NCBI RefSeq assembly: GCF_022179305.1
Contig: NZ_BPQP01000016.1
Span: 1 to 64,000 of the forward strand
Direction of reading: 5' to 3'
Source: Methylobacterium iners
Lineage (GTDB): Bacteria; Pseudomonadota; Alphaproteobacteria; Rhizobiales; Beijerinckiaceae
DNA: 64,000 nt
Shown here: positions 40,829-50,082 of the stretch, in pieces
How positions within the stretch are numbered: the first letter of the stretch is position 1
Layout of the letters: each line of letters begins with the position of its first letter
The notes under the pieces: generated by a model
Database searches by the model: none
Seen by the model: the letters and a program-made list of their open reading frames with translations, nothing else
Told to the model about the DNA's origin: nothing
Position numbers and translations under genes: made by a program

Positions 40829-43800
40829 ATGTTCCGCACGCTCATGACCGCGCGCCGCTTCGCGCCGCTGTTCTGGTGCCAGTTCTTCTCGGCTTTCAAC
40901 GACAACTTCCTGAAGAACGCGCTAGCGTTCCTGATCCTGTTCAAGGTGACGCAGGCCGGGGACGGCGCCTCGTCGGGCATGCTGATCACGCTCGCGAGCG
41001 CGGTCTTCATCGGACCCTTCTTCATCCTCTCCGGCCTCGGCGGCCAGCTCGCCGACCGCTACGACAAGGCAGTGGTGGCCAAGCGCCTGAAATTCGCGGA
41101 GATCTTCGCCGCGGGCGCGGCGGTGCTCGGCTTCTTCCTGCACTCGATCCCGCTGCTCTTCGTGGCGCTCGGGCTCTTCGGCGCCATCGCGGCCCTGTTC
41201 GGGCCGATCAAGTACGGCATCCTGCCCGACCACCTGAAGCGCAACGAGCTGCCCGCCGGCAACGCGCTCGTCGAGGGCGCGACCTTCCTCGCGATCCTGG
41301 TCGGCACCATCGCGGCGGGGCTCGCCACCGCCATGGGCGGCGAACCCTCGGCCTTCGCCGCGCTGATCATGACCTTCGCCGTGCTCTGCTGGCTCTGCGC
41401 CCGGCTCATTCCCCGCACCGGCGAGGGCGCCCCGACGCTCAAGGTCGATCCCAACATCGCCCGCTCCACCCGCGACCTGCTCGCCGATCTCTGGGCGGAT
41501 ACGAGGCTGTGGCGCGGCTCGCTCATCGTGAGCTGGTTCTGGCTCGTCGGCGTCGTGGTGCTCTCGCTGCTGCCGGTGATGGTCAAGGGCGATCTCCACG
41601 GCTCGGAGACCGTGGTCACCCTGCTGCTGGCCATGTTCTCGGTCGGCATCGCGCTGGGCTCCGGCCTCGCCTCCTGGCTCGCGAGCGGGCGCATCGTGCT
41701 GCTGCCCACCCCCGTCGGCGCCGTGCTGATGGGCCTGTTCGGCCTCGACCTCGCCTGGACCCTGTCCCACCTGACGCCCGGGAGCGGCGAGCTCCTCGGC
41801 GCCTGGGCCTTCCTCTCCACCGGCACGGGCCTGCGGGTCGCCATCGACCTCGTCGGCCTCGCGGTGGCGGGCGGGCTCTACATCGTGCCCTCCTTCGCCG
41901 CCGTGCAGGCCTGGACCGACAAGGACAAGCGCGCCCGGGTCATCGGCGCCGTCAACGTGCTCACCGCGGCCTTCATGGTCGCCGGGACGCTGGCGCTCGC
42001 CGCCCTGCAGGGGGCGGGCTGGTCGGTCGCCGCCCTCATCGCGCTGATCTCCGTCCTCAACCTCGCGGCAGGCGCCCTGATCGTGAAGATCATGCCGACC
42101 AGCCCGTTCCGGGACTTCCTCTCAATCCTGTTCCGCGCCTTCTACCGCCTGGAGGTGCGCGGCCTCGAGAACGTCGAGAAGGCCGGGCCCAACGCGATCA
42201 TCGCGCTCAATCACGTCTCCTTCCTCGACGCGCCCCTCGCGCTCTCGCTGCTGGACCAGGAGCCTGTCTTCGCCATCGACCACGGCATCGCGCAGCGCTG
42301 GTGGGTGAGGCCGTTCCTCAAGATCACCCGGGCGATGCCGCTCGACCCGACGAAGCCGATGGCGACGCGCACGCTGATCAACGCGGTCAAGAGCGGCGAG
42401 ACCCTGATCATCTTCCCCGAGGGCCGGCTCACGGTCACGGGCAGCCTGATGAAGGTCTATGACGGGGCCGGCCTCATCGCCGACAAGTCCGGCGCGATGG
42501 TGGTGCCGGTCAAGATCGAGGGCCTGGAGAAGACGGCCTTCTCGCGGCTGTCGCGCGCCCAGATGCGCCGGCGCTGGTGGCCCAAGGTCACAGTGACGGT
42601 GATGCCGCCCGTGCGGCTCTCCGTCGACGAAAGCCTGAAGGGCAAGAACCGCCGCCAGGCGGCGGGCGCCGCGCTCTACGGCATCATGTCGGACCTCGTC
42701 TTCAACACGAGCCCGATCGACCGCGGCCTGATGCAGGCGCTGATCGAGGCCGGCGACGCCTATGGCTGGCGCCGCACGGCGGTCGAGGACCCGATCACGG
42801 GCAAGCTCAGCTATTCCCGGCTCGTGATGGGCGCCAACATCCTCGCCCGCAAGCTGATGCCGCTGGCCGAGGCCGGCCGTCCGATCGGGGTGATGCTGCC
42901 CAACGCCAACGGCGCCGCCGCGACCTTCTTCGCGCTCTCCAGCGCCGGACGGGTGCCGGCCATGATCAACTTCTCGGCCGGGCCCGCCAACATCCTCTCC
43001 GCCTGCAAGGCGGCCGAGGTGACGACGATCCTGACCTCGCGCGGCTTCATCGAGAAGGCCCGGCTCGGGTCCGTCGTCGAGGCGATCGAACAGGCGGTGA
43101 AGCTCGTCTACCTGGAGGACGTGCGCGCTTCGATCTCGCTCGCCGACAAGATCCGCGGCTTCTTGAGCCCCCGCAAACCCCTCGTCGAGCGCGGGGGCGA
43201 CGACCCGGCCGCGATCCTGTTCACCTCAGGGAGCGAGGGCACGCCCAAGGGCGTGGTGCTCGCCAACCGCAACCTGCTCGCCAACACGGCGCAGGCCGCG
43301 GCCCGCATCGATTTCGGCCGCACCGACAAGGTCTTCAACGTGCTGCCCGTCTTCCACGCCTTCGGGCTGACGGTCGGGCTCGTGCTGCCGCTGGTCTCCG
43401 GCGTGCCGGTCTACCTCTACCCGTCCCCCCTGCATTACCGGATCGTGCCCGAGCTCATCTACGGCTCGAACGCCACGATCCTGTTCGGCACCGACACCTT
43501 CCTGACCGGCTACGCCAAGGCCGCGCATGCCTACGACCTGCGCTCGCTCCGCTACATCCTGGCCGGCGCCGAGCCCGTGAAGGAGGCCACCCGCCGGACC
43601 TACGCGGAGAAGTTCGGGCTGCGCATCCTGGAGGGTTACGGCGTCACCGAGACCGGGCCGGTGCTGGCGCTGAACACCCCGATGTTCAACAAGTTCGGCA
43701 GCGTCGGCCGGATCATGCCGGGCATGGAAGCCAGGCTCGAGCCGGTGCCCGGCATCGAGGAGGGCGGACGCCTGTTCGTGCGCGGCCCCAACGTGATGCT

Positions 43801-44248
43801 CGGCTACCTGCGCGCCGAGAAGCCGGGCGTCCTCGAGCCGCCGCCCGAGGGTTGGCACGACACCGGCGACATCGTCACGATTGATCAGGCCGGCTTCATC
43901 ACGATCAAGGGCCGGGCCAAGCGCTTCGCCAAGATCGCGGGCGAGATGGTCTCGCTCGCCGGGATCGAGATGCTGGCGGGCGAGCTCTGGCCGGGAATCC
44001 CGAGCGCGGTCGCCGCGGTGCCCGACCCGCGCAAGGGCGAGCGGCTGGTGCTGTTCACGGAAGCCAAGGGCGCGACGCGGGCGGCCTATCAGAGCTTCGC
44101 CAAGGGCAAGGGCGCGACGGAGCTCGCCATTCCCGCCGAGGTGGTCGTCATCGACAAGGTGCCGATGCTCGGCACCGGCAAGATCGATCAGGTCGGCGTC
44201 ACCCGGCTCGCCCGGGAGCGCATGACGGACCAGGCGACGGCGGCGTGA
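40829..44248 (+). CDS. LplT-PlsC-acyl-ACP synthetase fusion (lysophospholipid repair enzyme)
   Basis: The 1139-residue protein joins three parts. Residues 1-415 form a 12-helix MFS transporter like LplT (lysophospholipid flippase), starting FAPLFWCQFFSAFNDNFLKNALAFLILF. Residues 430-620 are a PlsC acyltransferase with NHVSFLD (H462, D467) and FPEGRLTVTG. Residues 650-1139 are an AMP-binding acyl synthetase with FTSGSEGTPKG near 798 and YGVTETGPV. It should flip lysophospholipids inward and reacylate them, reactivating fatty acid with ATP on ACP. E. coli uses separate LplT and Aas. The ATG at 40829 follows GGAGGAG; TetR is divergent. Confidence 0.93.
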   Translation: MFRTLMTARRFAPLFWCQFFSAFNDNFLKNALAFLILFKVTQAGDGASSGMLITLASAVFIGPFFILSGLGGQLADRYDKAVVAKRLKFAEIFAAGAAVLGFFLHSIPLLFVALGLFGAIAALFGPIKYGILPDHLKRNELPAGNALVEGATFLAILVGTIAAGLATAMGGEPSAFAALIMTFAVLCWLCARLIPRTGEGAPTLKVDPNIARSTRDLLADLWADTRLWRGSLIVSWFWLVGVVVLSLLPVMVKGDLHGSETVVTLLLAMFSVGIALGSGLASWLASGRIVLLPTPVGAVLMGLFGLDLAWTLSHLTPGSGELLGAWAFLSTGTGLRVAIDLVGLAVAGGLYIVPSFAAVQAWTDKDKRARVIGAVNVLTAAFMVAGTLALAALQGAGWSVAALIALISVLNLAAGALIVKIMPTSPFRDFLSILFRAFYRLEVRGLENVEKAGPNAIIALNHVSFLDAPLALSLLDQEPVFAIDHGIAQRWWVRPFLKITRAMPLDPTKPMATRTLINAVKSGETLIIFPEGRLTVTGSLMKVYDGAGLIADKSGAMVVPVKIEGLEKTAFSRLSRAQMRRRWWPKVTVTVMPPVRLSVDESLKGKNRRQAAGAALYGIMSDLVFNTSPIDRGLMQALIEAGDAYGWRRTAVEDPITGKLSYSRLVMGANILARKLMPLAEAGRPIGVMLPNANGAAATFFALSSAGRVPAMINFSAGPANILSACKAAEVTTILTSRGFIEKARLGSVVEAIEQAVKLVYLEDVRASISLADKIRGFLSPRKPLVERGGDDPAAILFTSGSEGTPKGVVLANRNLLANTAQAAARIDFGRTDKVFNVLPVFHAFGLTVGLVLPLVSGVPVYLYPSPLHYRIVPELIYGSNATILFGTDTFLTGYAKAAHAYDLRSLRYILAGAEPVKEATRRTYAEKFGLRILEGYGVTETGPVLALNTPMFNKFGSVGRIMPGMEARLEPVPGIEEGGRLFVRGPNVMLGYLRAEKPGVLEPPPEGWHDTGDIVTIDQAGFITIKGRAKRFAKIAGEMVSLAGIEMLAGELWPGIPSAVAAVPDPRKGERLVLFTEAKGATRAAYQSFAKGKGATELAIPAEVVVIDKVPMLGTGKIDQVGVTRLARERMTDQATAA

Positions 44249-44262
44249 TCTCCACGCGTGGT

Positions 44263-44292
44263 CGCGGATCCCGGGCAGGCCCGGGATCCGCG
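44263..44292. terminator. Perfect GC-rich hairpin between convergent genes
   Basis: CGCGGATCCCGGGC and its exact reverse complement lie two bases apart, 14 bases downstream of the fusion gene stop and 20 bases from the end of the DUF805 gene. A very stable stem could end transcription from both sides although no T-tract follows. Confidence 0.55.
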
Positions 44293-44312
44293 GTGAGGCC
44301 GGCGCCTCTGCG

Positions 44313-44738
44313 TCAGGCTGCCGGTGCGTAGGCGGCCGGCGCGACCGCGGAATCGAGCGGGTCGGGACCGAAGCGGTTCGGTCCGACGGTGCCCCGCAGG
44401 AAGCCGACCTCGACGAGGTACCAGATCGGCCCGATCAGCGGCACGAACTGGATCAGGATCCAGGCGCCCGACTTGTCGCGGTCATGGAAGCGCTTGATTC
44501 CGACGCAGACGCCCGACCACAGGAACACGCCCAGCACGCCGAAGATGAGGAGCAGGTAGGGGATCGCCTTCACGCCCTCGACGCTGAAATTGCCCTCCGC
44601 GTCCTCGGCCGGGATGATCTGGCGAAGCAGGGCGAAGGCGACGCTCGCGGCGAGCGAGATCGCGAGATAGAGGAGGCCGGCCAGCCAGAACCGGCCTCGG
44701 CCGATCCGGCCGCGCGCCGAGAAGAGAAGTTGGATCAT
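44313..44738 (-). CDS. DUF805 membrane protein
   Basis: The 141-residue protein starts with the DUF805 signature FSARGRIGRGRFWLAGLLYLA, has three to four membrane helices (including YLLLIFGVLGVFLWSGVCVGIKRFHDRDKSGAW with the RxHDxxKSGAW hallmark) and a polar Pro/Ala-rich tail. Function is unknown; family members are inner-membrane proteins. The ATG at 44738 fits the domain; the earlier ATG at 44792 adds an unrelated leader. Confidence 0.92.
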   Translation of the reverse strand: MIQLLFSARGRIGRGRFWLAGLLYLAISLAASVAFALLRQIIPAEDAEGNFSVEGVKAIPYLLLIFGVLGVFLWSGVCVGIKRFHDRDKSGAWILIQFVPLIGPIWYLVEVGFLRGTVGPNRFGPDPLDSAVAPAAYAPAA

Positions 44739-44878
44739 GGTGTTGATGGGTCCTTTCGCAGGGCGGTCGGGCATCCGCGATACGCCGATCACGCAAGCTT
44801 GACCATAAGCCCTGTGGACAGCGCCAGCGTGCGTGCCCGCACGGCTTGGCCGCGTGGGACCAGGCCCCTCGAATGCAA

Positions 44879-46009
44879 TCAGGGGCAGCCCTGCCGGAGC
44901 AGGGTGCCAAGCGCCTCGGCCAGGCCATCGACCTGATCCTCCCCGTGTGCGGCCGAGAAGGCCACCCGCAGCCGCGCGGTCCCGGCGGGCACCGTCGGCG
45001 GACGGATCGCCACGACGAGGAAGCCCCTCGCTTCGAGGGCGGCCGAGAGGGCAAGCGCGGCCTCGGCCTCGCCGACGAGGACGGGCACGATCGGGCTCTC
45101 GGCCTCCGGCAGGCCGAGCCGCGCGGTGAAGCGCCGGGCGAGGGTGAGCGGGCGGACGGCCCGCTCCGGCTCATCCTCGACGATCGCCAGCGCCGCCAGC
45201 GCCGCCGCCGCGGAGGCCGGGGGCAGGCCGGTGGTGTAGACGAAGCTGCGCGCGCGGCTGACCATCAGGTCGATCACCGCCCGGCTCGCGCAGAGATAGC
45301 CGCCATAGGAGCCGAGCGTCTTCGAGAGGGTGCCCATCTCCAGCGGCGCCCGCGCGCCGGCCTCGACCACGCCGAGACCATGGGCGTCGTCGACGAGCGT
45401 CCAGGCGTCGTACGCCTCGGCGATTGCGAGAATGGCGTCGAGCGGCGCCCGGTCCCCATCCATGCTGAAGACCCGTTCGGTCAGGATCAGCGCGTGCCGG
45501 TGCCGGGCGCGATGATCGTCGGCGAGGCGGCGCAGATCCTCGACGTCGTTGTGCCGGAAGCGGACCACCTCAGCGCCCGAGACCCGCGCGCCCGCCCAGA
45601 GGCAGGAATGGGCGAGCGCGTCGATCAGGATGAGGTCGCGCGGGCCGGCGAGCGCCGGCACGATCCCGAGATTGGCGAGGTAGCCGCTGCCGAAGACGAG
45701 CGCGGCCTCCACACCCTTGTGGGCGGCGAGCCGCTCCTCGAGGGCATGGAGGGGCGGATGGCTGCCGGTGACGAGCCGCGAGGCACCCGCGCCCGCGCCG
45801 TAGCGGCCGGCCGCCTCCTGCGCCGCGGCGACGACGCGGGGGTCGTTGGCGAGACCGAGATAGTCGTTGCAGGAGAACGAGATGAGCTCGCGCCCCGCCC
45901 GCTGGGCCGTAGCGCATGCGCCCCGGGCAGTGGGCGCGAGGCGGCGGCGCAGGGAGTCCTCGTCCAGGCGGGCGAGGTGGGCACGCGCGAAGGCATCGAG
46001 GCTGGACAT
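44879..46009 (-). CDS. bioF: 8-amino-7-oxononanoate synthase
   Basis: The 376-residue PLP enzyme makes 8-amino-7-oxononanoate from pimeloyl-ACP/CoA and alanine in biotin synthesis. It has FSCNDYLGLANDP, RLVTGSHPPLHALEERLA, the cofactor residues in VDDAHGLGVV and the PLP lysine in GTLSKTLGSYGGYL. It resembles hemA in this window because both are alpha-oxoamine synthases, but the SRLVTG and HGLGV marks favour BioF over other family members. bioA lies 2 kb away on the other strand. Confidence 0.92.
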   Translation of the reverse strand: MSSLDAFARAHLARLDEDSLRRRLAPTARGACATAQRAGRELISFSCNDYLGLANDPRVVAAAQEAAGRYGAGAGASRLVTGSHPPLHALEERLAAHKGVEAALVFGSGYLANLGIVPALAGPRDLILIDALAHSCLWAGARVSGAEVVRFRHNDVEDLRRLADDHRARHRHALILTERVFSMDGDRAPLDAILAIAEAYDAWTLVDDAHGLGVVEAGARAPLEMGTLSKTLGSYGGYLCASRAVIDLMVSRARSFVYTTGLPPASAAAALAALAIVEDEPERAVRPLTLARRFTARLGLPEAESPIVPVLVGEAEAALALSAALEARGFLVVAIRPPTVPAGTARLRVAFSAAHGEDQVDGLAEALGTLLRQGCP

Positions 46010-46312
46010 CTCGCCGCCAGAGGAGCCGGGCGGCCTTCGATGTCAAGTCGCCCAGGCCCTTGAGCCGGGGGCGCTGTTGCGGCGCCAACGGTGCTGGGAT
46101 CACCAGGAGTTGGATCGCGAAGTCGATGAGCGAGAAGGCGAGCAACCCCGCCGCGATGTAGCCGACGGTGTTCGTATCGGCGCGCTCGTCGCTATTGATC
46201 TCTCACGTGGGTTCTCCGGCCTGTGGTGGTCTCACGACCAACCGGTGAGACGAGGCCGGGCTCGGCCGAACCGGCGATTTGCCGGGCGCCACGGGAACAG
46301 GCGCACGAACGG
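46010..46312. other. Intergenic region with a possible membrane-protein remnant
   Basis: About 300 bases between bioF and the GT-C-like gene. On the minus strand, one frame after a TGA near 46206 reads NSDERADTNTVGYIAAGLLAFSLIDFAIQLLVIPAPLAP, with a convincing membrane helix. It has no usual start codon in frame before the helix, only a TTG within it at 46145, and it runs into bioF. It may be the tail of a decayed membrane-protein gene, or chance. No RNA gene or palindrome is seen. Confidence 0.35.
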
Positions 46313-47902
46313 TCAGTCGGCTTTGGCGGGCTTCTCGATGCGGTACAGGGTGAAGCGCGAGGCGGCGGCAAGCGGAGTGAGCACGTCCGGCAGGGGATTG
46401 GGCACCGGGCGTCCCACCACGTAGAGGTAGTCGAACTCCTTCGTCCACGCTCGGGCGTAGGGCGGAGCCCCCTCCACTGGCATGCCCTGCGCGATCTTCC
46501 GCAGCAATCGCGTCGCTATGATGCCGCCGTCGGGTGCGGCGAGGTGGCGGTGAGCGGGCTTCACGACGATCGGCTGCTTGCCGACCCCGGTGAACAGCGT
46601 CGGCACGAACGCGTCCGCGTAAGCCACCGCGAGGGTGACGGCGTGGTAGATCGGATAATCCGCGAGATCGTGGATCGGCGGGTCCGTGCCATCGCCGCTG
46701 TGGCCTGCGAGGATCCGTGCACCTTTCTTCACCTGGCCGAGGGAGTCGATCAGGGCTTGGTATTCACGCTTGTAGGTGGCTGACACAGCGAGTGCGCTAC
46801 CGATATTCAGCAGGGTGACGGCGACGATCAGAGCTCCGGCGAGGCGTGCCCAGGTTCGGCTGGGCGGCGACACAACGACGAAGGCCGGCACGATGAGCAG
46901 GGCGGCGACTGTGATCCGCAGGTCGACGAAGGAGGTGTCGAACAAGAAGCGGACGGGAAAGATCACAAAGAGAAACGTCAGCCCGATCGCATGCCAGAGA
47001 CCCGACTGCATCGCGTGAAGCGCGCCGCGCTTGGCAAGCAGGTAGACGATGCCGAGGAATATGCCGGTGCCTGCAAAGGCCAATGGCAGACAGTATCCAT
47101 TCAGCGTGGTGAATAGCAGGACGATCTTCCATTCCGGGGCCCACAGCATGGCATCGCGTTCCACCGAACCGCCGTTCGTCGCCATGAATCCGAATGCGAT
47201 GAGGGCGGGGAGCGCTAGGGCAAGGAACCGGGATGCGATGTCTCGCATCGGAGAAGAACGGCTCCAGGCGCGCCACAACTCGTGGACTCCGAGGACGAAG
47301 CCGTAGATGCCGAGCGCGAACAGATGGGCTCCAAACAACATGGCCACGAAGACCGTATGGACTGCGGCGCGCGCCGTCCAAGCCCGGTCCTGCAGCACGA
47401 TCGAGCCCGCGATGCCCCAGAGCGCCAGCCCGAGGGCGAACTGGAAGTTCAGGAAGCCCCAGGCGAAGGGAATGCTGTAGAGCGCCATCAGGGCGACGAA
47501 CCCGCTGACCTGAAGGCGGCGTTTGACGGCAAATTCGATGGCGCAGGCGCCGGTTACCGTGAGGATCTGGGCAGCCAGGAGGAAGAGCCGGGTCGCGGGC
47601 TCGACGCCGACGATGCGGGCGAGCTGGGGCACGATCAGATCCACTGCGAGGTTCGGATGGACTGCCCAGGCGACCTGGTAGAACGGATGCGCGGCCGGCG
47701 TGCCGTCGCGAGCGAGGATGAACATCCGGGCGAGATGGTTGGGATAATCCACCATCGCGGGGATCGGCGTGATCAGCACCGGCAGGAGCGCGACGAGGAA
47801 CAGCGCCGCGAAGAGCAGCGTCGGAAGGGCTGCGGGCATGGCGAGCGGTACCGGGGCGGAAGCTCCGCCTCGCGTCGCGATAGGAGGTGTCTCGGCGACC
47901 AC
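46313..47902 (-). CDS. Multi-pass membrane protein, GT-C glycosyltransferase-like
   Basis: The 529-residue protein has about ten hydrophobic helices and a soluble C-terminal domain of about 140 residues. The first helix (LPTLLFAALFLVALLPVLI) is followed by a loop with DYPNHLARMFIL, an acidic residue in the first external loop as in GT-C glycosyltransferases. Similar unnamed proteins occur in Bradyrhizobium and Methylobacterium. A sugar or lipid-linked transferase role is only inferred. It sits between bioF and bioA without evident link to biotin; codon use at its 5' half is slightly less G/C-rich than its neighbours. Confidence 0.75.
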   Translation of the reverse strand: MVAETPPIATRGGASAPVPLAMPAALPTLLFAALFLVALLPVLITPIPAMVDYPNHLARMFILARDGTPAAHPFYQVAWAVHPNLAVDLIVPQLARIVGVEPATRLFLLAAQILTVTGACAIEFAVKRRLQVSGFVALMALYSIPFAWGFLNFQFALGLALWGIAGSIVLQDRAWTARAAVHTVFVAMLFGAHLFALGIYGFVLGVHELWRAWSRSSPMRDIASRFLALALPALIAFGFMATNGGSVERDAMLWAPEWKIVLLFTTLNGYCLPLAFAGTGIFLGIVYLLAKRGALHAMQSGLWHAIGLTFLFVIFPVRFLFDTSFVDLRITVAALLIVPAFVVVSPPSRTWARLAGALIVAVTLLNIGSALAVSATYKREYQALIDSLGQVKKGARILAGHSGDGTDPPIHDLADYPIYHAVTLAVAYADAFVPTLFTGVGKQPIVVKPAHRHLAAPDGGIIATRLLRKIAQGMPVEGAPPYARAWTKEFDYLYVVGRPVPNPLPDVLTPLAAASRFTLYRIEKPAKAD

Positions 47903-48086
47903 GCGGCATTCTCCAGCGGCGAACGCCCGTGCCGCTCCCGGACGGCGATCCCGCCGCCCTCCCCGGCTCGGCGCGCGAGCTGCCGGAAGGTTGCTCCGTC
48001 CGCGTTAAGGTCGGGTTAGGGATGCCGAGGTCCGCCATACGGACAGGTCCCTTGACCGGTGACGCGGGCGCGCTCATCCCCGCCCC

Positions 48087-49340
48087 ATGCCTCCGCACGA
48101 CCATCCCCTCTGGCGGCCCTATACCCAGATGAAGACGGCCGCCCCGCCCCTGGAGGCGGTGCGCACGCAGGGCTCGCGGATCACGCTCGCGGACGGGCGG
48201 GAGCTCGTCGACGGCATCGCCTCGTGGTGGACGGCGGTTCACGGCTACAATCACCCCCACATCGCGGCTGCCGTCGCGCGGCAGCTCGAGGCGATGCCGC
48301 ACGTGATGTTCGGCGGGCTGACGCACGCGCCGGCCGAACAGCTCGCCCGGCGGCTCGCGGCCCTCCTGCCGAAGGGCCTCGACCACGTGTTCTTCACGGA
48401 TTCCGGCTCCGTCGCCGTCGAGGTGGCGCTGAAGATGGCCGTGCAGATGTGGCGCAACCGGGGGGTCGCAGGGCGCACCCGCTTCCTCGCCTTTCGCGGC
48501 GGCTATCATGGCGACACGATGGGAGCGATGTCCGTCTGCGATCCCGACGAGGGCATGCACCGGCGCCTCGGCGGCTACCTCCCGCGCCAGATCGTCTGCG
48601 ACCTGCCGCGCTCGCCGGCCGAGGCCTCGGCCCTCGACGGGACCATGGCGGCCCACCGCGAGACCCTCGCCGCCGTGATCGTCGAGCCCCTGGTCCAGGG
48701 CGCCGGCGGCATGCGGATGCATCCGCCCGAGACCCTGGCCGAGATCGGGCGCCTGGCCCGCCGGCACGGCCTGCCCCTGATCGCCGACGAGATCTTCACC
48801 GGGTTCGGACGCACGGGGAGCCTGTTCGCCTGCGAGCAGGCCGGCCTCGTGCCCGACATCCTGTGCCTGTCGAAGGCGCTCACCGGCGGCACCATGGCGC
48901 TCGCCGCCACGGTCGCGACGGGCGAGGTCTTCGAGGCCTTCTGGTCGGACGATCCGGGCGCGGCGCTGATGCACGGCCCGACCTTCATGGCCAATCCGCT
49001 GGCCTGCGCCGCGGCCAATGCCAGCCTCGACCTGTTCGCGGGCGAACCGCGGCTCGACCAGGCTGGGGCGATCGCGGCGCGGCTCGCGGAGGGACTCGCC
49101 CCCCTGAGCCGCCTGCCCGGCGTCCGGGACGTCCGGGTCCTTGGCGCGATCGGCGTCGTGCAGTTCGTGCGCCCGCCCGACCTCGCGGCCCTCAAGCAGC
49201 GCTTCGTCGAGCGCGGCACCTGGGTCAGGCCCTTCGGCGATATCGTCTACCTGACGCCGGCCCTCACCATCGGAACCCTCGACCTCGACCACCTCCTCGA
49301 GAGCGTGCGCGGGGTGGTGCACGAGACGCTCTCCGCCTGA
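48087..49340 (+). CDS. bioA: Adenosylmethionine-8-amino-7-oxononanoate aminotransferase
   Basis: The 417-residue class III aminotransferase converts the BioF product to 7,8-diaminononanoate, using S-adenosylmethionine as amino donor. It begins HDHPLWRPYTQMKTA, a BioA hallmark, then DGIASWWTAVHGYNHP, FTDSGSVAVEVALKMA, ADEIFTGFGRTG and the PLP lysine in LSKALTGGTMALAA. The bioF gene is 2 kb upstream, in the opposite orientation; bioB and bioD are not in the window. Confidence 0.96.
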   Translation: MPPHDHPLWRPYTQMKTAAPPLEAVRTQGSRITLADGRELVDGIASWWTAVHGYNHPHIAAAVARQLEAMPHVMFGGLTHAPAEQLARRLAALLPKGLDHVFFTDSGSVAVEVALKMAVQMWRNRGVAGRTRFLAFRGGYHGDTMGAMSVCDPDEGMHRRLGGYLPRQIVCDLPRSPAEASALDGTMAAHRETLAAVIVEPLVQGAGGMRMHPPETLAEIGRLARRHGLPLIADEIFTGFGRTGSLFACEQAGLVPDILCLSKALTGGTMALAATVATGEVFEAFWSDDPGAALMHGPTFMANPLACAAANASLDLFAGEPRLDQAGAIAARLAEGLAPLSRLPGVRDVRVLGAIGVVQFVRPPDLAALKQRFVERGTWVRPFGDIVYLTPALTIGTLDLDHLLESVRGVVHETLSA

Positions 49341-49471
49341 GCGCTGCAACCGAGACGATCCTTTCTCGTTGGACTTGCGGAGAAACCTGCGTCCGCCTCA
49401 AGGTCGCGGATATCCGGCGCGTCGGCTCAAGCCCATCCGGCAGGACGGCGCGTCATGATCGCAGTCGGGAG

Positions 49472-49870
49472 ATGTGCATCGTGGTGGATGAGACGACGAT
49501 TCCAGAGGACGACCGCCCCGTGATCCTCCTCGTCGAGGACGAGGCCCTGACGATCATGGACCTCGGCGACGTTCTCGAGGACGGCGGCTACGAGACGGTG
49601 CAATGCGCCTCGGCGGAGCGGGCGCTCAGCATCCTGGAGGCCCGGCCCGACATCTGCGGGCTGATCACCGACGTGGAGCTCTCGGGCAAGGTCAACGGCT
49701 TTGACCTCGCCAACTCGGTCGCCGAAGCGCGGCCGCAGCTGCCGATCGTGATCGTCTCCGGCCGCGCCGCGCCCGATCCCGAGCGGATGCCGCCCGGCGC
49801 CCGCTTCATCGCCCGGCCCTGCACCGGCGAGGACATCCTGGATCAGCTCAAGCGCCTGCTGCCCTGCTAG
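49472..49870 (+). CDS. Stand-alone response regulator receiver protein
   Basis: The 132-residue CheY-like protein has VILLVEDEALTIMDLGDVLEDGGYE with the acidic pocket, the phosphoryl-acceptor aspartate in ITDVELSG and PIVIVSGRA. The usual lysine before the last helix appears as arginine (FIARPC), which could change phosphorylation behaviour. It has no output domain. No histidine kinase lies nearby. The start at 49472 (ATG) is preceded by GGGAG very close by; the GTG at 49481 is an alternative. Confidence 0.88.
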   Translation: MCIVVDETTIPEDDRPVILLVEDEALTIMDLGDVLEDGGYETVQCASAERALSILEARPDICGLITDVELSGKVNGFDLANSVAEARPQLPIVIVSGRAAPDPERMPPGARFIARPCTGEDILDQLKRLLPC

Positions 49871-50082
49871 GCACCGCCGCGCGGATCGTCAGCCGGCTCA
49901 GGGCAGGACGAAGTTTTTGCGGTTTTCAGGCGTTTCCCGTGCGGGACAAGTCCGTTCGGCCGTGCTTCTGTCATCTCAGCTTCACGGGACGGCTGGCAGA
50001 TGCAGGCTTTGACGGATGGATGGGCCCTTCCGGGCCCCACGGCACGCCGCGGCGGCGGGCCGATCCGGGAGGGAGACCGGCG

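Noticed and set aside
40756-42462. 568-codon plus-strand frame overlapping the acyltransferase fusion
   Set aside because: Out-of-frame shadow with Arg/Pro/His-rich composition; the LplT/PlsC frame is the real one.
46797-49349. 850-codon minus-strand frame over bioA and the GT-C-like gene
   Set aside because: Shadow; bioA on the other strand has all its motifs.
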